55,817 nt of DNA. It comes from Roseibium denhamense. GTDB taxonomy: Bacteria > Pseudomonadota > Alphaproteobacteria > Rhizobiales > Stappiaceae. The notes under the pieces are model-generated. The model had not been told where the DNA came from and did not search any database. It saw only the letters and a list, made by a program, of their open reading frames with translations. Position numbers and translations under genes: made by a program. Positions 8,445 to 18,249 of this stretch are shown here, piece by piece (within the stretch, counting starts at the first letter, position 1; every line of letters begins with the position of its first letter). The DNA lies in the NCBI RefSeq assembly GCF_009711415.1, contig NZ_SMLZ01000098.1, forward strand, positions 1 through 55,817, given 5' to 3'.

Positions 8445-9944
8445 TTAGAGCGTTTGATTGTACTCGCCGACTTCCGTGTTCTCGCGCAACACGGCGTCCA
8501 CGGCCTTGAACATGGCATGCAGCCGCTCTTCAGAGACCGGGCTCTCCACGACAACCACGAGCTCCGGCTTGTTGGATGAGGCCCGCACGAGACCCCATGT
8601 GCCATCTTCGCTGACAACCCGGACCCCGTTGACCGTAATCAGATCCGTGATCGCCTGTCCGGCAACGGTTTCGCCATTTGCCTTCATTTCCTGGAACCTG
8701 GCAACGACGCGGTCGACCACATCGTATTTCACCTCGTCCGCGCATTTGGGGGACATGGTGGGCGAGCCCCATGTCTTGGGCAACGCACGGCGCAGGTCCG
8801 CCATCGTCTTGTCCGGGCTGCGGTCAAGCATGTCGAGGATGGCAATGGCCGACACAAGCCCGTCGTCATAGCCCCGGCCAATCGGCGCATTGAAGAAGTA
8901 GTGGCCCGACTTTTCAAACCCGACAATTGCGTTCAGGTCGGTTACCCGGCGCTTGATGTAGGAGTGACCGGTCTTGAAATAATCGGTCTTTGCCCCGTTT
9001 TCCTTCAGAACCGGATCCGTGTTGAAGAGGCCCGTGGACTTGACGTCCACCACGAACTGGCTGCCTGGATGAAGCGCCGAGATATCGCGCGCCAGCATCA
9101 CACCGACCTTGTCCGCGAAAATTTCCTCGCCCTCGTTATCAACCACACCGCACCGGTCACCATCGCCGTCGAAGCCGAGCCCGACATCCGCTCCGGTTTC
9201 CAGAACCTTGTCGCGGAGCGCATGCAGCATCTTCATGTCTTCGGGATTCGGATTGTAGCGCGGGAACGTGTGATCAAGCTCCGCATCCAGCGGGATCACT
9301 TCCGCGCCCAGCGCTTCCAGGATTTTCGGTGCGAATGCTCCGGCTGTTCCGTTGCCGCATGCCGCAACCACCTTGATCGGGCGCTTCAGTTTTGCGCGGT
9401 CGGTGAGGTCCTTGAAATAAATGTCCGGGAAACCGTCCACGAAGCGGTAGCTGCCGCCGCCCTTCAGATCGAAGGCAGCGTTCAGGACAATCTCCTTCAG
9501 GCGCCCCATCTCATCCGGACCGAATGTCAGCGGCCGGTCAATGCCCATCTTCACGCCGGTCCAGCCATTGTCGTTATGCGAAGCCGTGATCATGGCGACC
9601 GCCGGGACATCAAGGGCAAACTGCGCAAAATAGGCCATGGGCGACAGCGCCAGCCCGATGTCGTGCACGTTGACACCGGCCGCCAGAAGCCCGTTCACAA
9701 CCGCCATCTTGATCGTTGAGGAATAGCTGCGGAAGTCATGCCCGACCACGATATCCGGGCGCACGCCGCGTTCATGGATCAAGGTGCCGATGCCCATTCC
9801 AAGGGCCTGCATGCCCATCAGATTGATTTCTTTTTCAAACAGCCAGCGCGCGTCATATTCGCGGAAACCGGTCGGCTTCACCATTGGGCTGGATTCATAT
9901 TCAAAAGTGTTCGGGAGCAAATGCGGTTGCGGTTTGGGAAACAT
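8445..9944 (-). CDS. Phosphomannomutase / phosphoglucomutase
   Basis: 499 residues of the alpha-D-phosphohexomutase family. The phosphoserine loop is I-T-A-S-H-N (about residue 117-122), the magnesium loop D-G-D-G-D-R, the sugar-specificity loop F-E-K-S-G-H, and the phosphate-contacting C-terminal domain has R-A-S-S-N-K-P. It interconverts hexose 6- and 1-phosphates (mannose or glucose) for nucleotide-sugar and polysaccharide precursors. The start at 9944 has GAGG six bases upstream. The upstream neighbour is the small aspartic protease gene, 67 bases away; the downstream hairpin at 8396-8426 ends the transcript. Confidence 0.9.
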   Translation of the reverse strand: MFPKPQPHLLPNTFEYESSPMVKPTGFREYDARWLFEKEINLMGMQALGMGIGTLIHERGVRPDIVVGHDFRSYSSTIKMAVVNGLLAAGVNVHDIGLALSPMAYFAQFALDVPAVAMITASHNDNGWTGVKMGIDRPLTFGPDEMGRLKEIVLNAAFDLKGGGSYRFVDGFPDIYFKDLTDRAKLKRPIKVVAACGNGTAGAFAPKILEALGAEVIPLDAELDHTFPRYNPNPEDMKMLHALRDKVLETGADVGLGFDGDGDRCGVVDNEGEEIFADKVGVMLARDISALHPGSQFVVDVKSTGLFNTDPVLKENGAKTDYFKTGHSYIKRRVTDLNAIVGFEKSGHYFFNAPIGRGYDDGLVSAIAILDMLDRSPDKTMADLRRALPKTWGSPTMSPKCADEVKYDVVDRVVARFQEMKANGETVAGQAITDLITVNGVRVVSEDGTWGLVRASSNKPELVVVVESPVSEERLHAMFKAVDAVLRENTEVGEYNQTL

Positions 9945-10011
9945 ACTTGCCTCTTAAAGCCAACTGACGCGATACCGTTGAGCTTGGAAAATTCATTTAG
10001 ATTTTCGCGCG

Positions 10012-10512
10012 TCACTGAACCAGTACAAGGGTGCTGTTAGAGATGTCAAACCGTTCAAGGCGGGACAGCACCGACATGCCCAGAAGCGGTTTCGACAAGC
10101 TTTCATCCTGCAGCACCAGGGCCTCGACATCGCGCAGGAAGATATCCCCCATCTCGAAACTCCGGATGACAACCCGCGCGGCGGACGTTGTCCCGTTCGC
10201 CGTGTTTACCCGGTACTTGAATTCCTCATCATCAGGATAGACCCCGACATCTTCCGCAACACTTCTGGGCAGCGCAGTGGAACTTGCCCCCGTATCAACC
10301 AGCAGCTCATACCGCCGGCCGTTCAACAAGGCCGTGGCGAAGTACTGCCCGTTCCGGCTTACGGGAATGCGATGGGTCCGGTCGACGGAGGTTGACGTCC
10401 GGCCATTCTGGTCTCCCTGCGGCGCTTCCGGAGCAACATAACGGTCGGCTAGGTAAGGCACGAGCGGCGCCAGAGCGGCACAGAAAAGAAAGATGACAAT
10501 GAAACGCCACAT
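10012..10512 (-). CDS. Retropepsin-like (clan AA) membrane-anchored aspartic protease
   Basis: 166 residues. An N-terminal hydrophobic anchor (about 3-21) is followed by a linker and a single-lobed retropepsin-type domain. The catalytic motif is D-T-G-A-S (D73), with the family's C-terminal L-L-G-M-S-V-L near residue 145. This matches bacterial TIGR02281-type proteins, thought to act as dimers in the periplasm; natural substrates are mostly unknown. GAGGAA precedes the ATG. It lies upstream of the phosphohexomutase gene on the same strand, with nothing to suggest a shared function. Confidence 0.8.
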   Translation of the reverse strand: MWRFIVIFLFCAALAPLVPYLADRYVAPEAPQGDQNGRTSTSVDRTHRIPVSRNGQYFATALLNGRRYELLVDTGASSTALPRSVAEDVGVYPDDEEFKYRVNTANGTTSAARVVIRSFEMGDIFLRDVEALVLQDESLSKPLLGMSVLSRLERFDISNSTLVLVQ

Positions 10513-10804
10513 GTAAATTCCTCGCGCGGGTCACCCAAATCCTGAGGCCGCCTGTCCCTTCAGTTGCGCGGACCGACCATCAGCAAAATGCAAGCACCAG
10601 CCATCTTCTGCTTCATAATCACATCATGCTGGAACGCGATCTGAAACAAAGCCTCTCGCGCATGTACCGCGCCCGCTAGAGCACCGGGCGCTCTGTCAAA
10701 AAACGCCCAAAGATGCCTGGTCACTCCACAATCATCAGCTTTAGGCGGTCAACCGGATCCGATTTACCGCCCGCTGATCCAGGCCAGGACGTATCATCTG
10801 TTCC
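10513..10804. other. Non-coding gap with imperfect hairpins
   Basis: No convincing gene. An extended hairpin lies at 10734-10778 (ATCAGC/GCTGAT outer arms, GGCGGT/ACCGCC inner arms, 16-base loop) just beyond the ribokinase stop, and GGGCG/CGCCC pairs at 10686-10708. Neither has a U-run, so they may mark a factor-dependent end of the nucleoside operon. A 17-codon reading frame at 10625-10678 has no ribosome binding site. Confidence 0.4.
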
Positions 10805-11725
10805 TTAGGATGCCGTAAAGTCCGCCGCCGTGATTTGATCGGCCAGGCGTTCAATCTCCGCTTTCATCGGCGCGCTGGACTGGGCCCCCGTGACGGTGCA
10901 CGCCAGGGTACCGGCGGCAACACCGGCCTTCAAGGCACGTTCGAACGTCGTGCCTGCGTCCGCAGCTGCAGCGAATGCACCGCAAAAGGCGTCCCCGGCG
11001 CCGGTGGTATCCACGGCCTCTATCTTCGGCGATGCAATCCTGTAACGGTCCTCATGGCTGGCTGCCACCACTCCTTTCGAACCGAGAGTGACCACGACCT
11101 TCCGGGCTGGCGAGACCATGTAGTCCAGAAATGCTTCCAATCCCGGATCGATTGCGAGCTTGCGGGCAATTTCAGCAGCTTCCGTCTCGTTGACAATCAA
11201 CGTATTGACCGTTGCAAGCGCGGCTTTGATATCGTCGTCAGGCACAGGCGCCAGGTTCCAGATGACCTCTGCCCCGGAATCTTGCGCCAACTGCATTGCC
11301 TTGCGGATTTCCGGGAATGGGACTTCCCCCTGAAGCAGCAAGATCCGGCTGGCCGCCAACGACAAACCCAGCCACTTGGCCTCAACCCGGTGGTTTGCGC
11401 CGCTCGCCACCATGATCTGGTTTTCGCCATCCGGGTCGATCCCGATGAAGGCAAGGCCGGTTGCCCCGTCGAGCGTGCGGACACTTGCAAGGTCCACACC
11501 GGCATCTTCCATGTTCCCGATGGCCAGCGCGGCAAACGCATCCGTTCCCACAGCCCCGACCATCTTGACGGAGGCGCCCGCACGCCGCGCAGCAAGGGCC
11601 TGATTGGCCCCTTTGCCCCCTGCGAACAATTGATGGTCCGGCCCGCTGACCGTCTCCCCCGCCTTCGGCAAACGCGGCAGGGCCACAACCAAATCCAGAT
11701 TGATCGAGCCAAAAACCGTAATCAT
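10805..11725 (-). CDS. rbsK: Ribokinase
   Basis: 306 residues of the PfkB family. The N-terminal substrate site is G-S-I-N-L-D, then G-G-K-G-A-N-Q-A-L-A-A-R, and the C-terminal catalytic motif is D-T-T-G-A-G-D-A-F. It phosphorylates ribose to ribose 5-phosphate. The ATG at 11725 (M-I-T-V-F-G) is chosen because it begins the conserved first strand and is preceded by GGGGGC. It lies downstream of upp at the far end of the nucleoside locus, but a terminator (11776-11807) separates it from upp, so expression may be partly independent. Ribose liberated during nucleoside breakdown is the logical substrate. Confidence 0.92.
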   Translation of the reverse strand: MITVFGSINLDLVVALPRLPKAGETVSGPDHQLFAGGKGANQALAARRAGASVKMVGAVGTDAFAALAIGNMEDAGVDLASVRTLDGATGLAFIGIDPDGENQIMVASGANHRVEAKWLGLSLAASRILLLQGEVPFPEIRKAMQLAQDSGAEVIWNLAPVPDDDIKAALATVNTLIVNETEAAEIARKLAIDPGLEAFLDYMVSPARKVVVTLGSKGVVAASHEDRYRIASPKIEAVDTTGAGDAFCGAFAAAADAGTTFERALKAGVAAGTLACTVTGAQSSAPMKAEIERLADQITAADFTAS

Positions 11726-11775
11726 GACGCCCCCATTTGCTCCAACGTTAGGGTGTCTGACCCATTTCGCAAACA

Positions 11776-11807
11776 AAAAAGCGCGGAGCCGCAGCACCGC
11801 GCTTTTT
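11776..11807 (-). terminator. Bidirectional-type Rho-independent terminator downstream of upp
   Basis: AAAAAGCGCGG and CCGCGCTTTTT form a perfect 11-pair stem around a ten-base loop, with T-runs in both directions. It lies 18 bases after the upp stop. It would end the long nucleoside transcript before rbsK, or allow partial read-through. Confidence 0.85.
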
Positions 11808-11824
11808 ACGAGACCAGCACCGAC

Positions 11825-12454
11825 TTATTTCGTGCCGTACATCCGGTCACCCGCGTCGCCGAGACCGGGTACGATGTAGCCCTTTTCATTCAGCTTGCGA
11901 TCAATCGAGGCCGTGTAGATCGGCACGTCCGGATGCGCTTCGTTGAATTTGGCGACACCTTCGGGAGCTGCCAGAAGACACAGGAAGCGGATATTGTTCG
12001 CGCTGCGTTCCTTGAGTTTCTGGATAGCTGCAATCGCGGAATTGGCCGTTGCCAGCATCGGATCGACCACAATCACCAGCCGCTCATTCAGGTCTTCAGG
12101 GGCCTTGAAGTAATACTCGACCGGCATGAGGGTCTCCGGATCGCGGTAAAGACCGACATGCGCCACGCGCGCAGACGGAACGAGGTCGAGCATGCCTTCC
12201 AAAAGACCATTACCAGCCCGCAGGACCGATGCAAAGACAAGCTTCTTTCCAGCCAGAGTCGGCGCTTGCATCTCTTCCAGCGGCGTCTCAATGGTCTGGT
12301 GGGCGAGAGGCAAGTCCCGGGTTACTTCGTAACACAGCAGAGTGGAGATCTCCCGCAAGAGCCGCCGGAACCCCTGGGTCGACGTTCCCTTGTCGCGCAT
12401 GATGGTCAGCTTGTGCTGAACCAAAGGGTGGCTGATGACATTTGCTCCGGACAT
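11825..12454 (-). CDS. upp: Uracil phosphoribosyltransferase
   Basis: 209 residues, the usual length. It makes UMP from uracil and PRPP. Visible motifs are the N-terminal [12 protein letters not shown], and the PRPP loop [12 protein letters not shown]. Enterobacterial enzymes have G-G-S in place of A-N-S, so the loop is a variant. The C-terminal uracil site is [19 protein letters not shown] precedes the ATG. It lies 66 bases after the DUF1688/URC4 gene on the same strand, a pairing also described for the URC pyrimidine pathway. Confidence 0.95.
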   Translation of the reverse strand: MSGANVISHPLVQHKLTIMRDKGTSTQGFRRLLREISTLLCYEVTRDLPLAHQTIETPLEEMQAPTLAGKKLVFASVLRAGNGLLEGMLDLVPSARVAHVGLYRDPETLMPVEYYFKAPEDLNERLVIVVDPMLATANSAIAAIQKLKERSANNIRFLCLLAAPEGVAKFNEAHPDVPIYTASIDRKLNEKGYIVPGLGDAGDRMYGTK

Positions 12455-12520
12455 ATCTGCCTCTCTTGTGCACTGGCCCGTTGCCGGAACCTGTTCGACG
12501 AATTTGTTTATGTTCAGGAC

Positions 12521-13759
12521 CTATGCCCCGAACGGCAACCAAAAAACAGCCCCCGGGTTCAGCAATTCCTGCAGTTTCGTGGTTTCCTGACCGTTTTTTT
12601 TCAAAGCGGATACCCCTGCGCGGCTGGTACCGCCTTCCAAAATGCAGGTCAGCGGCAACTGGCCAGCTGCAACATCCAGTTCAGCGCGCAGATGATCCGC
12701 AAGACGCTCCGCCAATGCGGCACTCACGGCCCTGATTTCCACCATGCGGTCCCGCGCATCGATTGGATCAAGGCTCTGATCAGCCGTTGTAAAATTCAAG
12801 ACACCGGTGCGCACAAACAAGGCGGCATGACGGTCATCGGCAGGTGCCGTGAGTTGCTCCAGACCCTCCGCTTCCAACCCCGCCCACGCCAAGGGCTCGA
12901 CAAGGGAATAGGCCATTTCCTGGGCCGCAAGATGAAACGGGACGATCGCTCCCGGAGTATCGGATTGTGGCACGCTGTGTTCGAAACTGTCTCCAAGACC
13001 GACGTCGCCGACAGATGCGCCCCCGGTCCAGACCGGCGCCAGAACCTCCATCAGCGTCTCAAGAACACTGCTCAGATCCACGGAACCACCTGCCTCGCGC
13101 ACCTTGCCAAGCACCATCAGGCCGGCCCGGGTCACATCGTCTTCGGTGCAAAGGTCCGGGCGGACCGACATGGCTTCGCCGAACCGCTTCAAGTGCTTGC
13201 GCATCTGTTCCAGAAGGTCTGCCGACTGGTCCGCATCCCATTGCAGTCCAGCGGCAAGCTCGGGACTGTCCAGTGCGATCAAACTGTCCGCATCCACCCG
13301 GTAAGGATCGCTCATGGCGTTGGAGAACGACCCTGCGGCAAACATGTGAAACGCGGCAAGGCAAGATGCTGTCCGGCCGTTCGCTTTGGTCTGTGTCAAC
13401 GGATCGACAAACACCCAGCCGGCGGGCGTGACGGTTTGCATGACGGCTGCCAGCACGACCAGATCGGCGGCGGACAAAAGCATGTCATGCGCGGTCTCAA
13501 ACTGGCGGGCGCCGGCCAGGGCGGACCACCGGTCATAGCCCCCGGTTTCGAACTCCCGCCAAAGCCCGTAGGGTGGGATTTGAAGGTCGGGGTAATTTTC
13601 CTTGGTAGTCTCCAAAACAGTGACCATGGCATCGCCGAATTTGGAAAGATCCACAGCAACATGGCGCAGCTGACCGGCCGCCGCCTTGTCCAGAAGGATT
13701 GCGGCCTCTGACCGGACCCGGGCAAGCGCAAAGTAATCAAGCGCGGATATTGCATTCAT
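12521..13759 (-). CDS. DUF1688 protein, URC4/Urg3-like (uracil catabolism protein 4)
   Basis: 412 residues. Family landmarks as I recall them are V-D-L-S-K near 32, E-T-T-K-E-N-Y-P-D-L and G-G-Y-D-R-W-S-A-L in the first quarter, G-D-S-F-E-H and V-P-F-H-L-A-A-Q-E-M-A-Y-S-L-V-E-P-L-x-W-A-G in the middle, and L-E-G-G-T-S-R-A-G with a G-A-V-F tail. URC4 was found in yeast as part of a uracil-degrading route also using a GTP-cyclohydrolase-like URC1 and uracil phosphoribosyltransferase. Here it sits between add and upp; no URC1 gene is in the window. Chemistry of the family is not fully settled. The ATG at 13759 is nine bases from AAGGGA; the one at 13768 abuts it. Confidence 0.8.
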   Translation of the reverse strand: MNAISALDYFALARVRSEAAILLDKAAAGQLRHVAVDLSKFGDAMVTVLETTKENYPDLQIPPYGLWREFETGGYDRWSALAGARQFETAHDMLLSAADLVVLAAVMQTVTPAGWVFVDPLTQTKANGRTASCLAAFHMFAAGSFSNAMSDPYRVDADSLIALDSPELAAGLQWDADQSADLLEQMRKHLKRFGEAMSVRPDLCTEDDVTRAGLMVLGKVREAGGSVDLSSVLETLMEVLAPVWTGGASVGDVGLGDSFEHSVPQSDTPGAIVPFHLAAQEMAYSLVEPLAWAGLEAEGLEQLTAPADDRHAALFVRTGVLNFTTADQSLDPIDARDRMVEIRAVSAALAERLADHLRAELDVAAGQLPLTCILEGGTSRAGVSALKKNGQETTKLQELLNPGAVFWLPFGA

Positions 13760-13807
13760 TGCGGACATTCCCTTGTGCCGGACGGCACTTAGTAAACACT
13801 TACAGAT

Positions 13808-14812
13808 TTATGAACCAGCGTTCTGACGGGCGCTGTCCAGACGGACGAGAAGACGGTTCTTGGTCGCCTCGTCGCAGAAGGCCGCCTCGATTGCGGTGCG
13901 GGTCACCTCTAGCTGGTCCTCGTGGCTCAAGCCGAATGTCTCGGCAACAGAGGCATATTCCTTGCCAAGCGTTGTTCCGAAAAAGGGCGGGTCGTCGGAG
14001 TTCAGCGTAATCTTCACGCCCTCCTTGCGCAAAATGTTCACCGGGTGGAACCGCAAATGGGTGTAGACGCCCAAAGAGATGTTGGAGCCCGGACACACTT
14101 CCAAGACGATGTCCTCATCAATCAGCCGTTTGACAAGGTCAGGGTCTTCAATCGCCTTTACCCCATGGCCCAGCCTTGAAACCCGCAAGAACTCCAGAGC
14201 CGCGACAACGCTGTCAGGGCCGCCGAATTCTCCAGCATGCGCCGTCGTACCCAGGCCCGCTTCGGCCGCCATCCGGAAGGCTTTTGAAAAATTGGCCGGA
14301 TGGCCTGACCGTTCATCACCGGCAAGCCCGAACCCGGTCACGAGCGGGTGCGGATTGCCGATGACCTCTTTTGCCACTTTTTCCACAGCAGCGGAGCCAA
14401 AGTGCCGGACACCGATGGCAATCATGCGGCCTTCAATGGCCGTATCCATCTTGGCGCGTTCCATGCCCGCCGCCAAACCGTCCACATAGGACCGGTAGGA
14501 CAAGCCAGCCGCCTGGGCGTGATCGGGCGAAATGAAGATCTCGCCGTAGATCGCGCCTTCCGCCGCGAGCATCCGGAAATAGGTTTCCGCCAGAAGCGCA
14601 TAATCCGCAGGTGTCTTGAAGACACTGCTGGCCAGATCATACGCCTTCAGGAAGCTGGTGAAGTCGGTCCAGGCGTATTTGCCCTTCTCGTCCAGCAGAC
14701 CCGAAATGTCGACGCCTTGCTGGCCGGCCAAACGGGTAACGAGGCTCGGCGGCGCGGCGCCCTCGATGTGACAGTGGAGTTCAACCTTCGGAACCGGGAG
14801 GGTCTCGATCAT
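13808..14812 (-). CDS. add: Adenosine deaminase
   Basis: 334 residues. The zinc site is H-C-H-I-E-G near the N-terminus and H-A-G-E in the middle (Glu is the proton donor); R-L-G-H-G-V and N-S-D-D-P complete the active site. It hydrolyses adenosine or deoxyadenosine to inosine or deoxyinosine plus ammonia, feeding the purine nucleoside phosphorylase encoded further up the operon. The start at 14812 has AGGTGGG upstream. It lies 35 bases after deoB. Some relatives act on adenine or other purines, but the nucleoside context favours adenosine. Confidence 0.92.
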   Translation of the reverse strand: MIETLPVPKVELHCHIEGAAPPSLVTRLAGQQGVDISGLLDEKGKYAWTDFTSFLKAYDLASSVFKTPADYALLAETYFRMLAAEGAIYGEIFISPDHAQAAGLSYRSYVDGLAAGMERAKMDTAIEGRMIAIGVRHFGSAAVEKVAKEVIGNPHPLVTGFGLAGDERSGHPANFSKAFRMAAEAGLGTTAHAGEFGGPDSVVAALEFLRVSRLGHGVKAIEDPDLVKRLIDEDIVLEVCPGSNISLGVYTHLRFHPVNILRKEGVKITLNSDDPPFFGTTLGKEYASVAETFGLSHEDQLEVTRTAIEAAFCDEATKNRLLVRLDSARQNAGS

Positions 14813-14847
14813 GTCCCACCTGTCATGTTTAGGCGCTTCCCAATCAT

Positions 14848-16068
14848 TCAGAGAAAACTGGAACCATGTTGTCCGATGGCAATGCCGAGATGGTCGGCGA
14901 TGCTTTCTCCAATATCAGCATAAGTCGTCCGTCCGCCAATACTTTTGGCGGCGATCCCCGGTCCGGTTCCAATCACGGGAACGTTTTCACGGGTATGATC
15001 CGTTCCGCGCCACGTCGGATCACAGCCATGGTCTGCCGTCAGGATCAAGAGATCACCCGGACGCATCTTGCCGATCATCTCCGGCAGCCGCTGATCGAAA
15101 TGCTCAAGCGCAGCCGCATAGCCCGGTACATCGCGCCGGTGACCGTAGAGCGAGTCGAAGTCGATGAAATTGGCGAAAATCATGTCGCCGTCACCGGCCA
15201 TATCCATGGCTTCCAAAGTCCTGTCGAAGAGCTGATCGTTTCCAGCGCCCTTCAAAACCTTGGCAACGCCCTGATGGGCAAAAATGTCCGAAATCTTGCC
15301 GATGCCATAGACCGTCCGGCCATCCGCTGTCAGCCGGTCAAGCAGCGTCGGTTCGGGCGGCAGAACGGAATAGTCGCGCCGGTTGGCCGTCCGCTCGAAA
15401 TCCGCCGACGTTTCCCCCTTAAACGGGCGCGCAATCACACGCCCGATATTGTACGGATCGGCCAGCTCGCGGGTGGCCTCACAAAGGGCATATAGCTTCT
15501 CCAGCCCATAGTGATCTTCATGGGCGGCAATCTGGATGACGGAATCCGCCGAGGTGTAAAAGATCGGCTTGCCGGTCCGCACATGCTCTTCGCCCAGTTC
15601 GGCAATGATCTCCGTGCCAGAGGCATGCTTGTTGCCGAGGACGCCGTCCAGCCCACATTTTGCGCTGATCTTTTCGATCAGCTCATCCGGAAAGGTCGGG
15701 ATCGTTTCAGGAAAGTATCCCCAGTCGAAACGCACCGGAACACCGGCGATTTCCCAGTGCCCGGACGGTGTGTCCTTGCCGTTGGAAACTTCCGCTGCAT
15801 AGCCCCACAGCCCTTCCGGTTCGCCCGCAAAGGAAAGCCCTGGAATAACGTTGCCCGTGGAGAGCCGTCCGGCAGCCCCCAGGCCCAGCCGGTCCATATT
15901 CGGGACCGACAGCAACCCGTTGCGCAAGCCGTCCCGGTCTCCCTCACCGTTCGCACAGTGTTGCGCGATATGGCCAAGCGTGTCGGACCCGGCATCTCCG
16001 AAGGCTGCAGCGTCTTTTGCGCCGCCGATACCGAAACTGTCCAAGACGCACAGAATTGCGCGAGGCAT
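14848..16068 (-). CDS. deoB: Phosphopentomutase
   Basis: 406 residues of the alkaline-phosphatase-like metalloenzyme superfamily. The N-terminal metal motif V-L-D-S-F-G-I-G is present, with G-S-D-T-L-G-H carrying the phosphorylated Thr, and a C-terminal T-A-D-H-G-C-D-P-T metal motif. It interconverts (deoxy)ribose 1-phosphate and 5-phosphate, linking the phosphorylases to DeoC and the pentose phosphate pathway. The ribosome site decides the start: AGGAG abuts the ATG at 16074 but is six bases from the ATG at 16068. The 85 bases separating it from deoA contain two hairpins. Confidence 0.95.
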   Translation of the reverse strand: MPRAILCVLDSFGIGGAKDAAAFGDAGSDTLGHIAQHCANGEGDRDGLRNGLLSVPNMDRLGLGAAGRLSTGNVIPGLSFAGEPEGLWGYAAEVSNGKDTPSGHWEIAGVPVRFDWGYFPETIPTFPDELIEKISAKCGLDGVLGNKHASGTEIIAELGEEHVRTGKPIFYTSADSVIQIAAHEDHYGLEKLYALCEATRELADPYNIGRVIARPFKGETSADFERTANRRDYSVLPPEPTLLDRLTADGRTVYGIGKISDIFAHQGVAKVLKGAGNDQLFDRTLEAMDMAGDGDMIFANFIDFDSLYGHRRDVPGYAAALEHFDQRLPEMIGKMRPGDLLILTADHGCDPTWRGTDHTRENVPVIGTGPGIAAKSIGGRTTYADIGESIADHLGIAIGQHGSSFL

Positions 16069-16099
16069 GGGCATCTCCTCTTGTTGTTCTCATTTATTG

Positions 16100-16144
16100 C
16101 CGGCGACCCCGCCGGAGGGCGCTGCTGGCTCGTTCCAGCAGCGC
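16100..16144. other. Two hairpins between deoA and deoB
   Basis: CCGGCG-ACCC-CGCCGG (16100-16115) and GCGCTGCTGG-CTCGTT-CCAGCAGCGC (16119-16144) are perfect inverted repeats in the deoA-deoB gap. Neither is followed by a T-run, so they look more like RNA-stabilising or processing structures inside the operon than terminators. This is inference. Confidence 0.5.
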
Positions 16145-16153
16145 GGGGCATTG

Positions 16154-17470
16154 TTAAGGCGCGATGCGGTCCACAACGCTTGGACGGTCAACAACATCGG
16201 TTGCCGACCCGACCGAATAGGCATCGCGCAGGGCAATCGCCGCCGCTTCCGCCTCGTCTTCGGTCCGCGCATGCACGATGGCCAAGGGACTGTCCGAATT
16301 GACCGAGTTTCCGACACCGGCAAGGCTCGTGAACCCGACAGACGGATCGATCACGTCTGCAGCCGCTTTCCGGCCACCGCCCAGGGCAACGACGGCGACA
16401 CCGACCGCGCGGGCGTCGATCCCGGTCACGACACCGTCTTCAAACGGATAAACAGGTGCCTCGAAATTCGCCTTCGACAGATAGAGCTCCGGCTTGTCCA
16501 TAAAGTCGGTTGGGCCGCCAAGTGCATGCACCATCTGCGCGAATTTCTCAGCCGCCCGGCCGCTTTCAAAGGCGGTCCGCATCATATCGCAACCGGCTTC
16601 GGCCGTGTCGGCAAGGCCGCCGCTGGCCAGAAGCTCACCGCCCTGGGCGACGGTCACATCCCACAGGCGGTTGTCGACGGCTGTGCCTTTCAGGAAATCG
16701 ACCGCGTTCTGCATCTCCACGGCATTGCCGGCGGCGGACGCAAGCGGCTCGTTCATGTCGGTCAAGAGCGCCGTTGTCTTCAGCTTGGCGCCATTGGCCA
16801 CCAGCACGAGGCTTTCTGCCAGGGCGCGCGCTTCGTCGAGCGAGCCCATGAAAGCGCCGGTTCCCCACTTCACATCGAGGACGAGACCCTGCAGACCTGC
16901 CGCGAGCTTCTTCGACAGGATCGACGCGGTGATAAGGTCAATGCTCTCAACCGTCGCCGTCACATCGCGAATGGCGTAAAAGCGCTTGTCCGCCGGGGCA
17001 AGATTGCCGGTCTGGCCAATCACCGCACAGCCAACTTCCTTGACCACCTTGCGGAACAGGGCGTTGTCGGGCTGGGTCTTGTAGCCGGGGATGCTGTCGA
17101 ACTTGTCCAGCGTCCCACCGGTATGGCCGAGGCCACGGCCTGAAATCATCGGAACAGCGGCCCCGCAGGCAGCCAGAGCCGGTGCCAGCATCAAGGAGAC
17201 GTTGTCGCCAACGCCACCGGTCGAGTGCTTGTCCAAGACCGGCGCATCAACATCGGACCAGTCCAGCACATCGCCGCTGTCGCGCATGGCAAGGGTCAGG
17301 GCGACACGTTCGTCAACGCTCAAGCCCTTGAAAAAGACCGCCATCGCAAGCGCAGACACCTGTCCTTCGGTCACGGAGCCGTCCGCCAGCCCCTTCACGA
17401 AGAAGGCGATCTCTTCGTCAGTGAGCGATCCCCCGTCGCGTTTTTTTCGAATTAGTTCCTGCGGCAGCAT
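16154..17470 (-). CDS. deoA: Thymidine phosphorylase
   Basis: 438 residues, as usual for bacterial DeoA. Motifs are [10 protein letters not shown] (phosphate site), [14 protein letters not shown] (the family signature) and the alpha/beta C-terminal domain. It splits thymidine or deoxyuridine to the base and deoxyribose 1-phosphate. It starts two bases after the deoC stop, with AAGGAT upstream. Its product is isomerised by DeoB and cleaved by DeoC, both in the same operon. No uridine phosphorylase gene is visible, so this pyrimidine phosphorylase might also be the uracil-producing step before upp. Confidence 0.95.
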   Translation of the reverse strand: MLPQELIRKKRDGGSLTDEEIAFFVKGLADGSVTEGQVSALAMAVFFKGLSVDERVALTLAMRDSGDVLDWSDVDAPVLDKHSTGGVGDNVSLMLAPALAACGAAVPMISGRGLGHTGGTLDKFDSIPGYKTQPDNALFRKVVKEVGCAVIGQTGNLAPADKRFYAIRDVTATVESIDLITASILSKKLAAGLQGLVLDVKWGTGAFMGSLDEARALAESLVLVANGAKLKTTALLTDMNEPLASAAGNAVEMQNAVDFLKGTAVDNRLWDVTVAQGGELLASGGLADTAEAGCDMMRTAFESGRAAEKFAQMVHALGGPTDFMDKPELYLSKANFEAPVYPFEDGVVTGIDARAVGVAVVALGGGRKAAADVIDPSVGFTSLAGVGNSVNSDSPLAIVHARTEDEAEAAAIALRDAYSVGSATDVVDRPSVVDRIAP

Positions 17471-17472
17471 TT

Positions 17473-18249
17473 TTAGTATCCTTCTTTTGCCGTTGCTTCC
17501 TTGCCTTCGATGGTCGCGATCAACGCATCGAGAAGGCTGCTCGCGCCGAAGCGGAACGTGGAAGCGGAAACCCAGTTGTGGCCCATGATGCGGTCTGCAA
17601 GCTCCAGATAGCTTGCCGCATCCACGGTTGTCTTGATACCGCCGGCCGGCTTGAAGCCGATAACGCGTTCCGCTTCCTCGCGGCGGGCTTCCTCGATTGC
17701 CGTCAGCATGATCTCCGCCGCCTCAAGGGTGGCGTTGACGGACACCTTGCCGGTTGACGTCTTGATGAAATCGGCCCCGGCAGCAATGGCGATGTTCGAG
17801 GCCGCGTGGATGAGCAGCGGATCCTTTATCTCACCGGTCTCCAGAATGACCTTCAAGATGGCAGGCGCCGGGATCGCGGCTTTGACGCGGATGATCTGTT
17901 CTTCGGCAAAGCCCTTCCGTCCGGACGCGAAAGCCTTGTACGGCATCACAAGATCGATCTCGTCCGCCCCGTCGGCAATCGCCTTTTGCGTCTCGGCGAC
18001 AACAGCCTCTGTATCCTCGCCGCCATCTGGAAAGTTGACCACGGTGGCAACCTTCACCCCGGTGCCGGTCAGCTCCTTGACGGCCTGCGCCACAAAGCGC
18101 GGCCACACACAAACCGCGGCAACGGACCCGTGGTCGGTCACGGTGCGTGCGGTCAGGCTGGTGATGTCCTCAGCGGTGCAATCATCATTGAGATTGGTCA
18201 AGTCGACGAGCCCGAGGGCGCGTTTGGCCGTTTCGATCATATCGCTCAT
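17473..18249 (-). CDS. deoC: Deoxyribose-phosphate aldolase
   Basis: 258 residues. The Schiff-base lysine lies in D-F-I-K-T-S-T-G, and the second conserved lysine in [10 protein letters not shown]. It cleaves deoxyribose 5-phosphate to acetaldehyde and glyceraldehyde 3-phosphate. Its ATG overlaps the stop of the purine nucleoside phosphorylase gene by four bases, with GGAG eight bases upstream, so the two are translationally coupled. It is longer than 220-residue Bacillus-type enzymes and resembles the enterobacterial class. Confidence 0.95.
   Translation of the reverse strand: MSDMIETAKRALGLVDLTNLNDDCTAEDITSLTARTVTDHGSVAAVCVWPRFVAQAVKELTGTGVKVATVVNFPDGGEDTEAVVAETQKAIADGADEIDLVMPYKAFASGRKGFAEEQIIRVKAAIPAPAILKVILETGEIKDPLLIHAASNIAIAAGADFIKTSTGKVSVNATLEAAEIMLTAIEEARREEAERVIGFKPAGGIKTTVDAASYLELADRIMGHNWVSASTFRFGASSLLDALIATIEGKEATAKEGY

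Noticed and set aside
10625..10678. 17-codon frame between the protease and ribokinase genes
   Set aside because: No ribosome binding site and too short to judge; left out of the gene list.
10835..13711. A 958-codon plus-strand open frame antisense to rbsK, upp and the DUF1688 gene
   Set aside because: It lies opposite three well-supported genes, has low-complexity Arg/His/Gly-rich composition typical of GC-rich antisense frames, and contains no recognisable domain.
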